Positions 27,675-35,351 of a stretch of 64,000 bases of DNA are shown piece after piece (the first letter of the stretch is position 1; each line of letters starts with the position of its first letter). The stretch is from Agromyces rhizosphaerae (GTDB lineage Bacteria > Actinomycetota > Actinomycetes > Actinomycetales > Microbacteriaceae): the NCBI RefSeq assembly GCF_027925245.1, contig NZ_BSDP01000001.1, positions 3,534,001 to 3,598,000 of the forward strand, given 5' to 3'. The position numbers and the translations under genes were made by a program. The notes below the pieces were generated by a model. The model worked only from the letters and a program-made list of their open reading frames with translations. It had not been told where the DNA came from and searched no databases.

Positions 27675-29239
27675 CCGATCGGCGCACCATCGTCGTGGGC
27701 GGCGGCATCGCGGGGCTCGCGACCGCCGCGCTGCTCGCACGCGACGGCCACGAGGTGACCCTGCTCGAGGCGCGCGACGAGCTCGGCGGCCGCGCCGGCT
27801 CCTGGAAGCAGGACGGGTTCCGGTTCGACACCGGGCCGTCGTGGTACCTGATGCCCGAGGTCTTCGAGCACTTCTTCCGGCTCTTCGGCGAGTCGATCGA
27901 GGACCACCTCGACCTCGTGCGCCTCGACCCGGGCTACCGGGTGTTCGCCGACGGCTACGACGCCCCGCTCGACATCGCGGCCGACCGCGCCGCGAACGTG
28001 GCGCTGTTCGAGTCGGTCGAGGCGGGCGCGGGCCGCGCGCTCGAACGCTACCTCGACTCGGCGCGCGAGACCTACGAGCTCGCGCTCGAGCGCTTCCTCT
28101 ACACGAACTTCGACTCGCTCGCGCCGTTCGCCGACCGCACGGTGCTCGCCCGGACGCCCACGCTGGCGACGCTGCTCACCCGGTCGCTCGACGCGCACGC
28201 CTCCCGCACCGTCGCCGATCGCCGCCTGCGGCAGGTGCTCGGCTACCCCGCCGTGTTCCTCGGCGGTTCGCCGTACGAGGTGCCGGCGATGTACCACCTC
28301 ATGAGCCACCTCGACCTGGAGCAGGGCGTGCAGTACCCGATGGGCGGCTTCCACGCACTGATCGACGCGGTCGAGGGCGTCGCCCGCCGAGCCGGCGTGC
28401 GGATCCGCACGGGCGCACCGGTCACGGGCATCCGGGTCGCCGACGACGGCTCGGCCCGGGGCGTGACGGTGACGGATGCCACGGGCGCGACCGAGCAGCT
28501 GGACGCCGACGTCGTGGTGTCGGCCGCCGACCTGCACCACACCGAGACCGAGCTGGTGCCCGAGCGCCACCGCTCGCTGCCCGAACCGGCCTGGGAGCGG
28601 CGCGATCCGGGACCGGGTGCGATCCTCGCGCTGCTCGGCGTGCGCGGCGAGCTGCCCGGGCTCACGCATCACAACCTCGTCTTCACCGACGACTGGCCGG
28701 CGAACTTCGACGCCGTGTTCGGCGACTCGCCGCGCGTGCCCGACCCCGCCTCGTTCTACGCGTGCATGCCGAGCGCGACCGACCGCCAAGTGGCGCCGTC
28801 GGGCGACAGCAACGTGTTCGTGCTCATCCCGGTGCCCGCCGACACCGGCCTCGGCCACGGCGGCGTGGACGGCGCGGGATCGTCCGCCGTCGAGGCGGCC
28901 GCCGACCGCGCGATCGCCCGGCTCGCCGAGGCCGCCGGCGCGCCAGACCTCGCCGAGCGCATCGTGGTGCGCCGCACGATCGCGCCCGCCGACTTCGCGC
29001 GCGACCTCAACGCCTGGCGCGGCGGCGCACTCGGCCCCGGCCACGTGCTGCGGCAGAGCGCGCTGTTCCGCGGCTCGACGCGCTCGCGCAAGGTGCGCGG
29101 GCTGTTCTACGCGGGCGGCACCACCGTGCCCGGCGTGGGGCTGCCCATGTGCCTCATCAGCGCCGAACTGGTGGCGAAGCGCCTCCGCGGCGATCGCAGC
29201 GCAGCGCCGCTGCCCGAGCCGGCGGCGGAGCGGGTGTGA
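27671..29239 (+). CDS. crtI: Phytoene desaturase CrtI
   Basis: This FAD enzyme of 522 residues converts phytoene to lycopene by successive desaturations. The N-terminal dinucleotide fold IVVGGGIAGLATAALLA leads into GHEVTLLEARDELGGRAGSW. The C-terminal CrtI signature LFYAGGTTVPGVGLPMCLIS is clear. The start is read as TTG at 27671, overlapping the crtB stop by 4 nt (TTGA) and placing the FAD fold at residue 6; a GTC/ACG-initiated frame is unlikely. It is the fourth gene of the coupled operon. Confidence 0.94.
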   Translation: MTDRRTIVVGGGIAGLATAALLARDGHEVTLLEARDELGGRAGSWKQDGFRFDTGPSWYLMPEVFEHFFRLFGESIEDHLDLVRLDPGYRVFADGYDAPLDIAADRAANVALFESVEAGAGRALERYLDSARETYELALERFLYTNFDSLAPFADRTVLARTPTLATLLTRSLDAHASRTVADRRLRQVLGYPAVFLGGSPYEVPAMYHLMSHLDLEQGVQYPMGGFHALIDAVEGVARRAGVRIRTGAPVTGIRVADDGSARGVTVTDATGATEQLDADVVVSAADLHHTETELVPERHRSLPEPAWERRDPGPGAILALLGVRGELPGLTHHNLVFTDDWPANFDAVFGDSPRVPDPASFYACMPSATDRQVAPSGDSNVFVLIPVPADTGLGHGGVDGAGSSAVEAAADRAIARLAEAAGAPDLAERIVVRRTIAPADFARDLNAWRGGALGPGHVLRQSALFRGSTRSRKVRGLFYAGGTTVPGVGLPMCLISAELVAKRLRGDRSAAPLPEPAAERV

Positions 29240-29565
29240 TCGGGCTCGCGTACCTCGCCGCGCTCGTGCTGTCGCTCGCCGCGATGTGCGCGATCGACGC
29301 CCGCTTCCGCCTGGTGTTCTGGGACTCCCCGGGACGCGCAGCAGCCGTGATCGGCATCGGCGTCGCCGCGTTCCTCGTGTGGGACCTCGCCGGCATCGCG
29401 CTCGGCGTCTTCTTCCGCGGCGAGACGGAGTTCATGACCGGCATCCTGCTCGCGCCCGAGCTGCCGCTCGAGGAGGTGCTGTTCCTCACCTTCCTCTGCT
29501 ACCTCACGCTGGTGCTGGTGCTCGGCACCCGGCGCGTCCTCGACCGCGAGCGGAGCGCGTCGTGA
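29236..29565 (+). CDS. crtYe: C50 carotenoid cyclase subunit, CrtYe-like
   Basis: The 109-residue membrane protein has three hydrophobic helices and the lycopene-cyclase-domain stretch DARFRLVFWDSPGRA and APELPLEEVLFLTFLCYL. Heterodimeric cyclases of this type cyclise C50 flavuxanthin-type carotenoids. The GTG start overlaps crtI by 4 nt. Whether rings are epsilon, beta or gamma cannot be read from sequence, so the symbol is by homology of arrangement with Corynebacterium crtYe. Confidence 0.83.
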   Translation: MIGLAYLAALVLSLAAMCAIDARFRLVFWDSPGRAAAVIGIGVAAFLVWDLAGIALGVFFRGETEFMTGILLAPELPLEEVLFLTFLCYLTLVLVLGTRRVLDRERSAS

Positions 29566-29903
29566 CCTACCTGCTCCTGTGCATCCCGTTCCTGGCGGTG
29601 GCCGCGGGGCTCGCCGCCTGGGCGTTCGCCCGGCTGCCGCGCCCGCGCGGTCGCGCGGTCGCCGCCGTCGGCATCGCCGCCGCCCTCCTCCTGGCGCTGA
29701 CCGCGATCTTCGACTCGATCATGATCGGGGTCGGGCTGGTCGCGTACGACCCCGAGCTGCGCTCGGGCATCACGATCGGGCTCGCCCCGCTCGAGGACTT
29801 CGCGTACACGGTCGCCGCGGTGCTCGCGCTCCCCGCGCTCTGGGTGCTGCTGCCGGGGCGCCGCACCGATTCCCGACGCACGACCCGCCCGGAGGCGACA
29901 TGA
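29562..29903 (+). CDS. crtYf: C50 carotenoid cyclase subunit, CrtYf-like
   Basis: The 113-residue membrane protein has three helices and the cyclase signature FDSIMIGVGLVAYDPE followed by GITIGLAPLEDFAYTVAAV. It should form the active heterodimer with the preceding subunit. GTG at 29562 overlaps crtYe by 4 nt and the stop overlaps crtEb by 4 nt (ATGA). The C-terminal tail is Arg-rich and cytoplasmic. Confidence 0.83.
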   Translation: MTYLLLCIPFLAVAAGLAAWAFARLPRPRGRAVAAVGIAAALLLALTAIFDSIMIGVGLVAYDPELRSGITIGLAPLEDFAYTVAAVLALPALWVLLPGRRTDSRRTTRPEAT

Positions 29904-30796
29904 CCACGGCACCGTCGACGCCGCTCGCGATGCGGCTGCTCATGGCATCCCGCCCCGTCAGCTGGGTCAACACCGCCTTCCCGTTCGGCGCCGCGTACCT
30001 GCTCGCCACGGGCGCCGTCGACGCGCTGTTCGTCGTGGGCAGCCTGTTCTTCCTCGTGCCGTACAACCTGCTCATGTACGGCGTGAACGACGTGTTCGAC
30101 TACGAGTCCGACCTGCGCAACCCGCGCAAGGGCGGCGCCGAGGGGGCCCTGCTGCCACCCGAGACGCACCGGGCGGTGCTGGTCTGGTGCGCGGCCCTGA
30201 CGGTGCCGTTCGTGGTGGCGATGCTGGTGCTGGGCGGCACGGATGCCCCGTGGTCGTGGCTCGTGCTCGCGGTGAGCCTGTTCGCGGTGCTCGCCTACTC
30301 GATGCCCCCGCTGCGCTTCAAGGAGCGGCCGGTGCTCGACTCGATCACGTCGAGCACGCACTTCGTGAGCCCCGCCGTGTACGGCCTCGCGGTCGCCGGC
30401 GCGGCGTTCACCCCGCAGCTGCTCGCCCTGCTCGCCGCGTTCTTCCTCTGGGGCATGGCCAGCCACGCGTTCGGCGCGGTGCAGGACGTGGTGCCCGACC
30501 GCGAGGGGGGCATCGCGTCGATCGCGACCGTGTTCGGCGCGAAGGCGACCGTGCGCATCGCGATCGGCATGTGGCTCGCCGCCGGGCTCCTGATGCTGCT
30601 CACGGCGTGGCCCGGACAGCTCGCCGCGATCCTCGCACTGCCCTACGTGCTCGCGGCGTGGCCGTACCGGTCGGTCTCCGACGCCGACTCGGGGCGCTCG
30701 AACCGGGGGTGGCGGATGTTCCTCTGGCTGAACTACGCGAGCGGGTTCGCGGTGACGATGCTGCTGATCGCGTGGTCGTTCGTGCGCGTAGGCTGA
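29900..30796 (+). CDS. crtEb: Lycopene elongase CrtEb (UbiA prenyltransferase)
   Basis: The 298-residue UbiA-family enzyme attaches two C5 units to lycopene, giving the C50 backbone. The first Asp-rich motif is NDVFDYESDLRNPRKGG near residue 64. The second region is DVVPDREGGIASIATVFG. About eight membrane helices are visible. In Corynebacterium crtEb acts before crtYe/crtYf; here it follows them. It is the last gene of the operon. Its terminal codons GTA GGC TGA form a TAGGCT hexamer that probably serves as promoter of the next gene. Confidence 0.9.
   Translation: MTTAPSTPLAMRLLMASRPVSWVNTAFPFGAAYLLATGAVDALFVVGSLFFLVPYNLLMYGVNDVFDYESDLRNPRKGGAEGALLPPETHRAVLVWCAALTVPFVVAMLVLGGTDAPWSWLVLAVSLFAVLAYSMPPLRFKERPVLDSITSSTHFVSPAVYGLAVAGAAFTPQLLALLAAFFLWGMASHAFGAVQDVVPDREGGIASIATVFGAKATVRIAIGMWLAAGLLMLLTAWPGQLAAILALPYVLAAWPYRSVSDADSGRSNRGWRMFLWLNYASGFAVTMLLIAWSFVRVG
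30789..30794 (+). promoter_or_regulatory. -10 hexamer TAGGCT inside the crtEb stop, leaderless start at 30802
   Basis: TAGGCT overlaps the last two codons and stop of crtEb and is followed by 7 nt and ATG. The same arrangement (promoter made by the upstream stop region) occurs for def at 15773-15778. Confidence 0.58.
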
Positions 30797-30801
30797 ACCG
30801 C

Positions 30802-31173
30802 ATGCCCGATCCCGCGAGCGTGCGCGTCGACGCCTGGCTGTGGGCGGTGCGCCAGTACAAGACGCGTTCCGAGGCCACGGCCGCCTGCCGCGCCGGCCAC
30901 GTGCGCGTGAACGGCGAGCGCGCGAAGGCCGCCCAGCCGGTGCGGCCCGGCGACGAGCTGCGGGTGCGCGTGCGCGGATTCGAGCGGCACCTCGTCGTGC
31001 GACGCACGATCGCGAAGCGCGTGGGCGCGGCCGTCGCGGCCGAGGCGGTCGACGATCGCACTCCCCCGCCCCCGCCGCGCGACGCCGTGCCGCAGGTGCC
31101 GGTCCGCGATCGCGGCGCGGGTCGCCCGACCAAGCGCGAGCGGCGCGACCTCGATCGCCTGCGCGGGCGCTGA
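30802..31173 (+). CDS. S4-domain RNA-binding protein (Hsp15 family)
   Basis: The 123-residue basic protein has an S4 domain at residues 6-65: VRVDAWLWAVRQYKTRSEA, RAGHVRVNGERAKAA and VRPGDELRVRV. Hsp15 in E. coli binds free 50S subunits carrying a nascent chain after heat shock; the role here is by family only. The C-terminal tail is Pro- then Arg-rich (RPTKRERRDLDRLRGR). Its promoter appears embedded in the crtEb stop, so it may be expressed independently of the carotenoid operon. Confidence 0.85.
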   Translation: MPDPASVRVDAWLWAVRQYKTRSEATAACRAGHVRVNGERAKAAQPVRPGDELRVRVRGFERHLVVRRTIAKRVGAAVAAEAVDDRTPPPPPRDAVPQVPVRDRGAGRPTKRERRDLDRLRGR

Positions 31174-31223
31174 CCGCGCCCACGGCTCGACGAGGCGCGG
31201 GCCGGGACGCCTCGCCGTCGTGG

Positions 31224-31229
31224 CAGACT
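31224..31229 (+). promoter_or_regulatory. -10 hexamer CAGACT, leaderless start at 31236
   Basis: CAGACT plus 6 nt plus ATG, upstream of the NAD-dependent epimerase gene. The same hexamer with 6-nt spacing precedes the genes starting at 33699 and 37894. Confidence 0.5.
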
Positions 31230-31235
31230 GCGGGA

Positions 31236-32237
31236 ATGGCGACGACGCGCACCCTCTTCATCGGCGGCACCGGAGTGATCTCGAGGGCGGTGGTGGAACG
31301 CTCGCTCGCGCTCGGACACGAGGTCACGGTGGTCAACCGCGGCACGACGAGCCTCCGGCCCGTGCCCGACCACGTGGAGGCGCTGACCGCCGACGTGCGC
31401 GACCCGGATGCGGTCGCCGCCGCGCTCGGGACGCGCGAGTTCGACGTCGTCGCCGACTTCCTCTCCTTCACGCCCGACCACGTCGCCGGCTGGGTCGACC
31501 GGTTCGATGGCCGCACGGGTCAGTACCTCTTCATCAGCTCGGCGTCGGCGTACCAGACGCCGCCGGCACGGCTGCCCGTCACCGAGTCGACCCCGCTGCG
31601 GAACCCGTTCTGGCAGTACTCGCGCGACAAGATCGCGTGCGAGGACCTGCTGGTGCACGCCTACCGCGATCGCGGCTTCCCCGCGACGATCGTGCGCCCC
31701 TCGCACACCTACGACCGCACCATGCTGCCGACCATCGGCCACTGGACCGACATCGCGCGCATGCGGGCGGGCAGACCCGTCATCGTGCACGGCGACGGCA
31801 CGAGCCTCTGGACCATCACCCACTCCCGCGACGTGGCGGTCGGCATCGCCGGGCTGCTCGGCCACCACGCGGCGATCGGCGAGGCGTTCCACGCCACCGG
31901 CGACGAGGCGCCCACCTGGAACCAGATCTACGGCTGGCTCGCCGACGCGGCGGGCGTCGAGCCGCACCTCGTGCATGTCGCGTCGGAGACGATCGCGGCG
32001 GAGCATCCGCCCACCGGCCCGGGCCTGCTCGGCGACAAGGCGCACTCGATGGTCTTCGACAACGCGAAGCTGCGCGGGCTCGTGCCCGGCTTCGGCAACA
32101 CGATCCGCTACCAGGAGGGCGCCCGCGAGGCGGTCGAGTTCCACGACGCGCACCCCGAGCTGCAGCGCGTCGACCACGAGCTGGACGCGGTGTTCGACCG
32201 GCTCGCGGCGCGCGCGGGTTCCCCGGGGCCGGCCTGA
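31236..32237 (+). CDS. NAD-dependent epimerase/dehydratase family protein (SDR)
   Basis: The 333-residue protein starts with a Rossmann fold, TLFIGGTGVISRAVVERSLALGH, and continues HEVTVVNRG. The SDR active-site region FISSASAY...YSRDKIACE gives Tyr/Lys (YSRDK). The extended-SDR C-terminal part has WTITHSRDVAVGIAGLLGH. These features match sugar-nucleotide epimerase-like proteins; the substrate is unknown. It has its own leaderless-type promoter and no sugar pathway genes nearby, so function cannot be narrowed. Confidence 0.82.
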   Translation: MATTRTLFIGGTGVISRAVVERSLALGHEVTVVNRGTTSLRPVPDHVEALTADVRDPDAVAAALGTREFDVVADFLSFTPDHVAGWVDRFDGRTGQYLFISSASAYQTPPARLPVTESTPLRNPFWQYSRDKIACEDLLVHAYRDRGFPATIVRPSHTYDRTMLPTIGHWTDIARMRAGRPVIVHGDGTSLWTITHSRDVAVGIAGLLGHHAAIGEAFHATGDEAPTWNQIYGWLADAAGVEPHLVHVASETIAAEHPPTGPGLLGDKAHSMVFDNAKLRGLVPGFGNTIRYQEGAREAVEFHDAHPELQRVDHELDAVFDRLAARAGSPGPA

Positions 32238-32254
32238 CGCCCGTCTGGTCGACG

Positions 32255-32260
32255 TAGGGT
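32255..32260 (+). promoter_or_regulatory. -10 hexamer TAGGGT, leaderless start at 32267
   Basis: TAGGGT plus 6 nt plus GTG, directly upstream of the small GNAT-like gene; no ribosome binding site is present. Confidence 0.55.
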
Positions 32261-32266
32261 GGACGG

Positions 32267-32560
32267 GTGGAACGCGAATTCGCCTGGGAGCCCGACGCCG
32301 AGCGCTACACCATGCACCTCGACGGGCGGCTGGCGAGCGTGATCGACACGCACCGCCTCGGCGACGCCATCTCGTTCTCGCGGGTGTTCACCGCTCCGCC
32401 GTTCCGCGGCCACGGCTACGCGTCGGACATCGTCGCCTGGGCCGTCGACCACGTCGAGCGGACCACCGACCTCCGCATCGTGCCCACCTGCTGGTACGCG
32501 GCGGCCTGGTTCGACCGCAACCCCGAACGCAGCGGCCTACTGGCCCGACGCGCCGGCTGA
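32267..32560 (+). CDS. Small GNAT-like N-acetyltransferase (YjdJ type)
   Basis: The 97-residue protein is a minimal GCN5-related fold. RVFTAPPFRGHGYASDIVAWAV is the acetyl-CoA loop (RxxGxG/A variant RGHGYA) and RIVPTCWYAAAWFDRNPE the C-terminal signature (CWYAxxWF) of the COG2388 family. Biochemical substrate is unknown. The last 24 nt overlap the convergent zinc-ribbon gene. It has a TAGGGT hexamer 6 nt upstream of the GTG. Confidence 0.8.
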   Translation: MEREFAWEPDAERYTMHLDGRLASVIDTHRLGDAISFSRVFTAPPFRGHGYASDIVAWAVDHVERTTDLRIVPTCWYAAAWFDRNPERSGLLARRAG

Positions 32561-33625
32561 GTTCGCCGACCGTGCGTCGGCGTGCGCGGCCGAGCCGACC
32601 AGCCGGTGCACGAACCCGAGCTTGCCGACGACCCGCTCGGGAATGACGAACGGGTACAGGTCGCGCTTGCCGAGCGAGCGGTTGACCTGGTTCAGCGCGA
32701 GCGCGAGCGGCTGCCAGTCGGCGAGGATGCCCCGCATCGTGGCATCCGCCGGTGCGAGCGACGGATGCGACACGAGGTCGCTCGCCTCCGGGAACCGTGT
32801 TCCGGGCCCGCTCATCGACAGGCCGAACGCCGCGGCCGACTGCAGCGTGTCGGTGATGTGCAGGTAGTGCGCGAAGGTCTCCGCGAAGTCCTCCCACGGG
32901 TGCGTGGTGGCGTACCGCGAGATGAACTGGGCGCCCCAGTCCTCCGTGCCGCCCGTGCCGTAGTGGGTATCGAGGGCCTGCGCGTAGTCGACGCGCTCGT
33001 CGCCGAACTCCCGGCGGAACGCCTCGAGCTCGGTGTCGGAGGCCGCGACGAGCACCTGCCAGTAGTAGTGCCCGATCTCGTGGCGGAAGTGGCCGAGCAT
33101 CGTGCGGTACGCCTCGCCGAGCGACACGCGCAGCGCCTCGCGGTGGGAGTCCTCCGACTCGGAGAGGTCGATCGTGATCACGCCGTTCAGGTGGCCGATC
33201 ATCACCTGCCGGTCGTCGGTCGAGGCGTCGAGGTCGAACGCGAGCCCGCCCTCGGGCTGCTCGCGGTGGCTGGTGATCGGCAGGCCGAGCTCGTCGAGCT
33301 GGAACAGCAGCCAGCGCTTGGCGTGCGTGGTGTCGACGAGCCAGCCGAACCGCTCCGTGTCGTCCTCGCCGGGCTGGTGCCGCGTGAGCCGGCAGGAGTA
33401 GCACTCGGCGCGTTCGAGGGCGTCGACCGCGAGCCAGTTGCAGCCCCAGCGCTCGTTGCGGCACCGCCGCCAGAGTCCCTCGTCGTCGCGGTACCCGCCG
33501 TCGTCGTCGAGCATGACCATCTCGCGCAGGTGGCGCGCGTATGCGAGGTCGGCCCCGCACTCGAGGCAGCTCGGGCTGTCGAAGTAGACGATGTGACCGC
33601 AGTGCGGGCACGCGAAGATGCGCAC
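32537..33625 (-). CDS. Zinc-ribbon putative metallopeptidase (DUF2248/Peptidase_Mx)
   Basis: The 362-residue protein begins with a zinc ribbon (Cys6, Cys9, Cys20, Cys23 in CPHCG and CLECG) and a second Cys set around residues 55-78. The metallopeptidase motif is HFRHEIGHYYW (His182-Glu183, His186), with DFAETFAHYLHITD downstream supplying the third ligand region. Members are found in diverse bacteria; substrate is unknown. GTG at 33625 lies 6 nt from TAGCGT. It overlaps the convergent GNAT gene by 24 nt. Confidence 0.83.
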   Translation of the reverse strand: MRIFACPHCGHIVYFDSPSCLECGADLAYARHLREMVMLDDDGGYRDDEGLWRRCRNERWGCNWLAVDALERAECYSCRLTRHQPGEDDTERFGWLVDTTHAKRWLLFQLDELGLPITSHREQPEGGLAFDLDASTDDRQVMIGHLNGVITIDLSESEDSHREALRVSLGEAYRTMLGHFRHEIGHYYWQVLVAASDTELEAFRREFGDERVDYAQALDTHYGTGGTEDWGAQFISRYATTHPWEDFAETFAHYLHITDTLQSAAAFGLSMSGPGTRFPEASDLVSHPSLAPADATMRGILADWQPLALALNQVNRSLGKRDLYPFVIPERVVGKLGFVHRLVGSAAHADARSANSAGASGQ

Positions 33626-33631
33626 GACCTC

Positions 33632-33637
33632 ACGCTA
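33632..33637 (-). promoter_or_regulatory. -10 hexamer TAGCGT, leaderless start at 33625
   Basis: Minus-strand TAGCGT plus 6 nt plus GTG of the zinc-ribbon peptidase gene. Confidence 0.55.
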
Positions 33638-33698
33638 CCGCGCGGCCCGTCCCACGGCACCAGGTGCGCACCGATCGCTCCGGCGGCAGACTGGGGGC

Positions 33699-34388
33699 AT
33701 GATCGCCGGGTACACGGCCGAGCAGGTGCGCGCCGCGGAACGGCCGCACCTGGATGCGGGCGAACCGCTCATGCAGCGGGCCGCGGCCGCGCTCGCGAGG
33801 GTGGTGGCGGATGCCGCGGGGCGCGGCCGCTCGGGCGACGAGCCGTCGATCGTGATGCTCGTCGGCTCGGGCGACAACGGCGGCGACGCGCTGTTCGCCG
33901 GCGCGGAACTGGCTGCCGGCGGGGCATCCGTCGTGCTCGTGCCGGTCGGCTCCCGGGTGCACGAGGCGGGCCTGGCCGCCGCGCTCGCGGCGGGGGCGGT
34001 GCGGATGCGTCCGGACGACCCCGACCTGGGTGCGCTGCTCGGCGCCGCGGACGTGATCGTCGACGGCATCCTCGGCACCGGCAGCGGCGCGTCGCCCGCG
34101 CTGCGGGAGCCCGCACGGGGCGTCGTGGAGCTCGCGCGCGAGCGCCTGGCCGAGCCGGAGCCGCCGCGCGTGGTGGCGACCGACCTGCCGAGCGGCATCC
34201 ACCCGGACACGGGCGAAGTGCCCGACCCCGTCGTGCTGCCGGCAGACGTGACGGTCACCTTCGGCGCGTGCAAGGCCGGGCTGCTCCGTGCGCCCGCCTC
34301 GGGCTACGCGGGCGACGTGCTCGTCGTCGACATCGGCATCGGCGACGCGCTCGCGGGCGTGGAGCCCGCGGTCGTGCTGCCCGGCTGA
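33699..34388 (+). CDS. NAD(P)H-hydrate epimerase (YjeF N-terminal domain protein)
   Basis: The 229-residue protein is a stand-alone YjeF_N domain that epimerises damaged NAD(P)HX. YTAEQVRAAERPHLDAGEPLMQRAA is the family start, VMLVGSGDNGGDALFA the nucleotide-binding loop, and VIVDGILGTG plus VATDLPSGIHPDTGEV the active-site regions. The dehydratase domain often fused in bacterial Nnr proteins is missing, so a separate gene must supply it, if present. CAGACT lies 6 nt upstream of the ATG. Confidence 0.85.
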   Translation: MIAGYTAEQVRAAERPHLDAGEPLMQRAAAALARVVADAAGRGRSGDEPSIVMLVGSGDNGGDALFAGAELAAGGASVVLVPVGSRVHEAGLAAALAAGAVRMRPDDPDLGALLGAADVIVDGILGTGSGASPALREPARGVVELARERLAEPEPPRVVATDLPSGIHPDTGEVPDPVVLPADVTVTFGACKAGLLRAPASGYAGDVLVVDIGIGDALAGVEPAVVLPG

Positions 34389-34407
34389 GCGCCGGGTCGC
34401 GGACGGA

Positions 34408-35226
34408 TCAGTACCAGCCGCGCGCCTCGGAGCTCGCCCACGCGGCGCAGGGGGTGCCGTAGACGCTCTTGATGTAGCCCAGGCCCCAGCGGATCTGCGT
34501 GGTCGCGTTGGTCTGCCAGTCGGAGCCGGCCGACGCCATCTTGCTGCCCGGCAGCGCCTGCGGGATGCCCGTCGCACCGCTCGAGGTGTTGACGGCCCGG
34601 TAGTTCCACTCCGACTCGCGGGTCCACAGCGAGTCGAGGCACTGGAACTGCGACGCGCCCCAGCCGTACTGCGACGCGGCGAGCTCGCGTGCGGTGGCCC
34701 TCGCACCGGCGGGCGTGTTCGCGGCGGCGAGGGCGGCGGCCTTCGCGGCGGCGGCACGCTCGGCGGCGACCTTGCGCGCGTGCGCCTCGACCGCCTCCTC
34801 GGTGGAGGCGACGTGGGCCTGCGTCTCGCGGGTGAGCTCGGCCACCTCGCCGACCTCGAGCACCTCGTAGTCGCCGAGCGACGCGACCGAGGCCTCGAGC
34901 TCGTCGGCGTCGACCTTGCCCTCGGCGTCGGCGAGCAGCTCCTTCGCGACCGTGATGGTGGCGCGGGCGTCGGAGTGCACGCGCGCCTCGGCGATCGCGT
35001 CGTAGGCGTCGAGCTGGGTCGAGTCGAGCCCGCGCGAGTCGGTGAGCGCGCGGGTGTCGGCCTGCGCCTGCTCGCGCGCCGCGGCGTCGATGCTCACCGC
35101 GAGGCCGCTGCCGAGGACGGCGGCGACGAGCGCGCCCGCGAGGATGCGGGTGCGGAGCGCGCGTGCGCGGGTGGGTCGGTTCGAGTCGGGCTGGCGGTGG
35201 CGGGGGGAAGTGGAGATCTGCTGCAT
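34408..35226 (-). CDS. Secreted transglycosylase-like protein (paralogue 1)
   Basis: The 272-residue protein has an N-terminal signal/membrane segment (about 28-48), a helical middle region rich in Ala/Glu (100-185), and a C-terminal lysozyme-like domain. The C-terminal domain has QFQCLDSLWTRESEWNYRA with the candidate catalytic Glu, SGATGIPQALPGSKM, QIRWGLGYIKSVYGTPCAAW and a terminal GWY. This resembles actinobacterial resuscitation- or SLT-type domains acting on peptidoglycan. A paralogue with the same layout lies at 39628-40560. The 5' leader holds a strong hairpin (35237-35263). Confidence 0.8.
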   Translation of the reverse strand: MQQISTSPRHRQPDSNRPTRARALRTRILAGALVAAVLGSGLAVSIDAAAREQAQADTRALTDSRGLDSTQLDAYDAIAEARVHSDARATITVAKELLADAEGKVDADELEASVASLGDYEVLEVGEVAELTRETQAHVASTEEAVEAHARKVAAERAAAAKAAALAAANTPAGARATARELAASQYGWGASQFQCLDSLWTRESEWNYRAVNTSSGATGIPQALPGSKMASAGSDWQTNATTQIRWGLGYIKSVYGTPCAAWASSEARGWY

Positions 35227-35236
35227 ACGTGACGAA

Positions 35237-35263
35237 CGCCCGGGGGTATCGACGTCCCGGGCG
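35237..35263 (-). repeat. Hairpin in the 5' leader of transglycosylase paralogue 1
   Basis: CGCCCGGG (35237-35244) pairs perfectly with CCCGGGCG (35256-35263), 11 nt upstream of the ATG. A CATACT hexamer lies further upstream (about 35273-35278 on the minus strand), so the hairpin would be in the mRNA leader. No riboswitch class was recognised. Confidence 0.5.
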
Positions 35264-35351
35264 AAGTCGCCAGTATGCCGGGCGAGTCTGGGCGGTTCCT
35301 CCGCCCCGCCTGAACGCGAGGTGTGCGCGGGCCGCGGCCCGCGGCGTGCGG

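Noticed and set aside
35226..35351. A c-di-AMP (ydaO) riboswitch in the leader of the transglycosylase gene
   Set aside because: Resuscitation-type genes often have one, but only a simple hairpin is visible and the space is too short for the full element.
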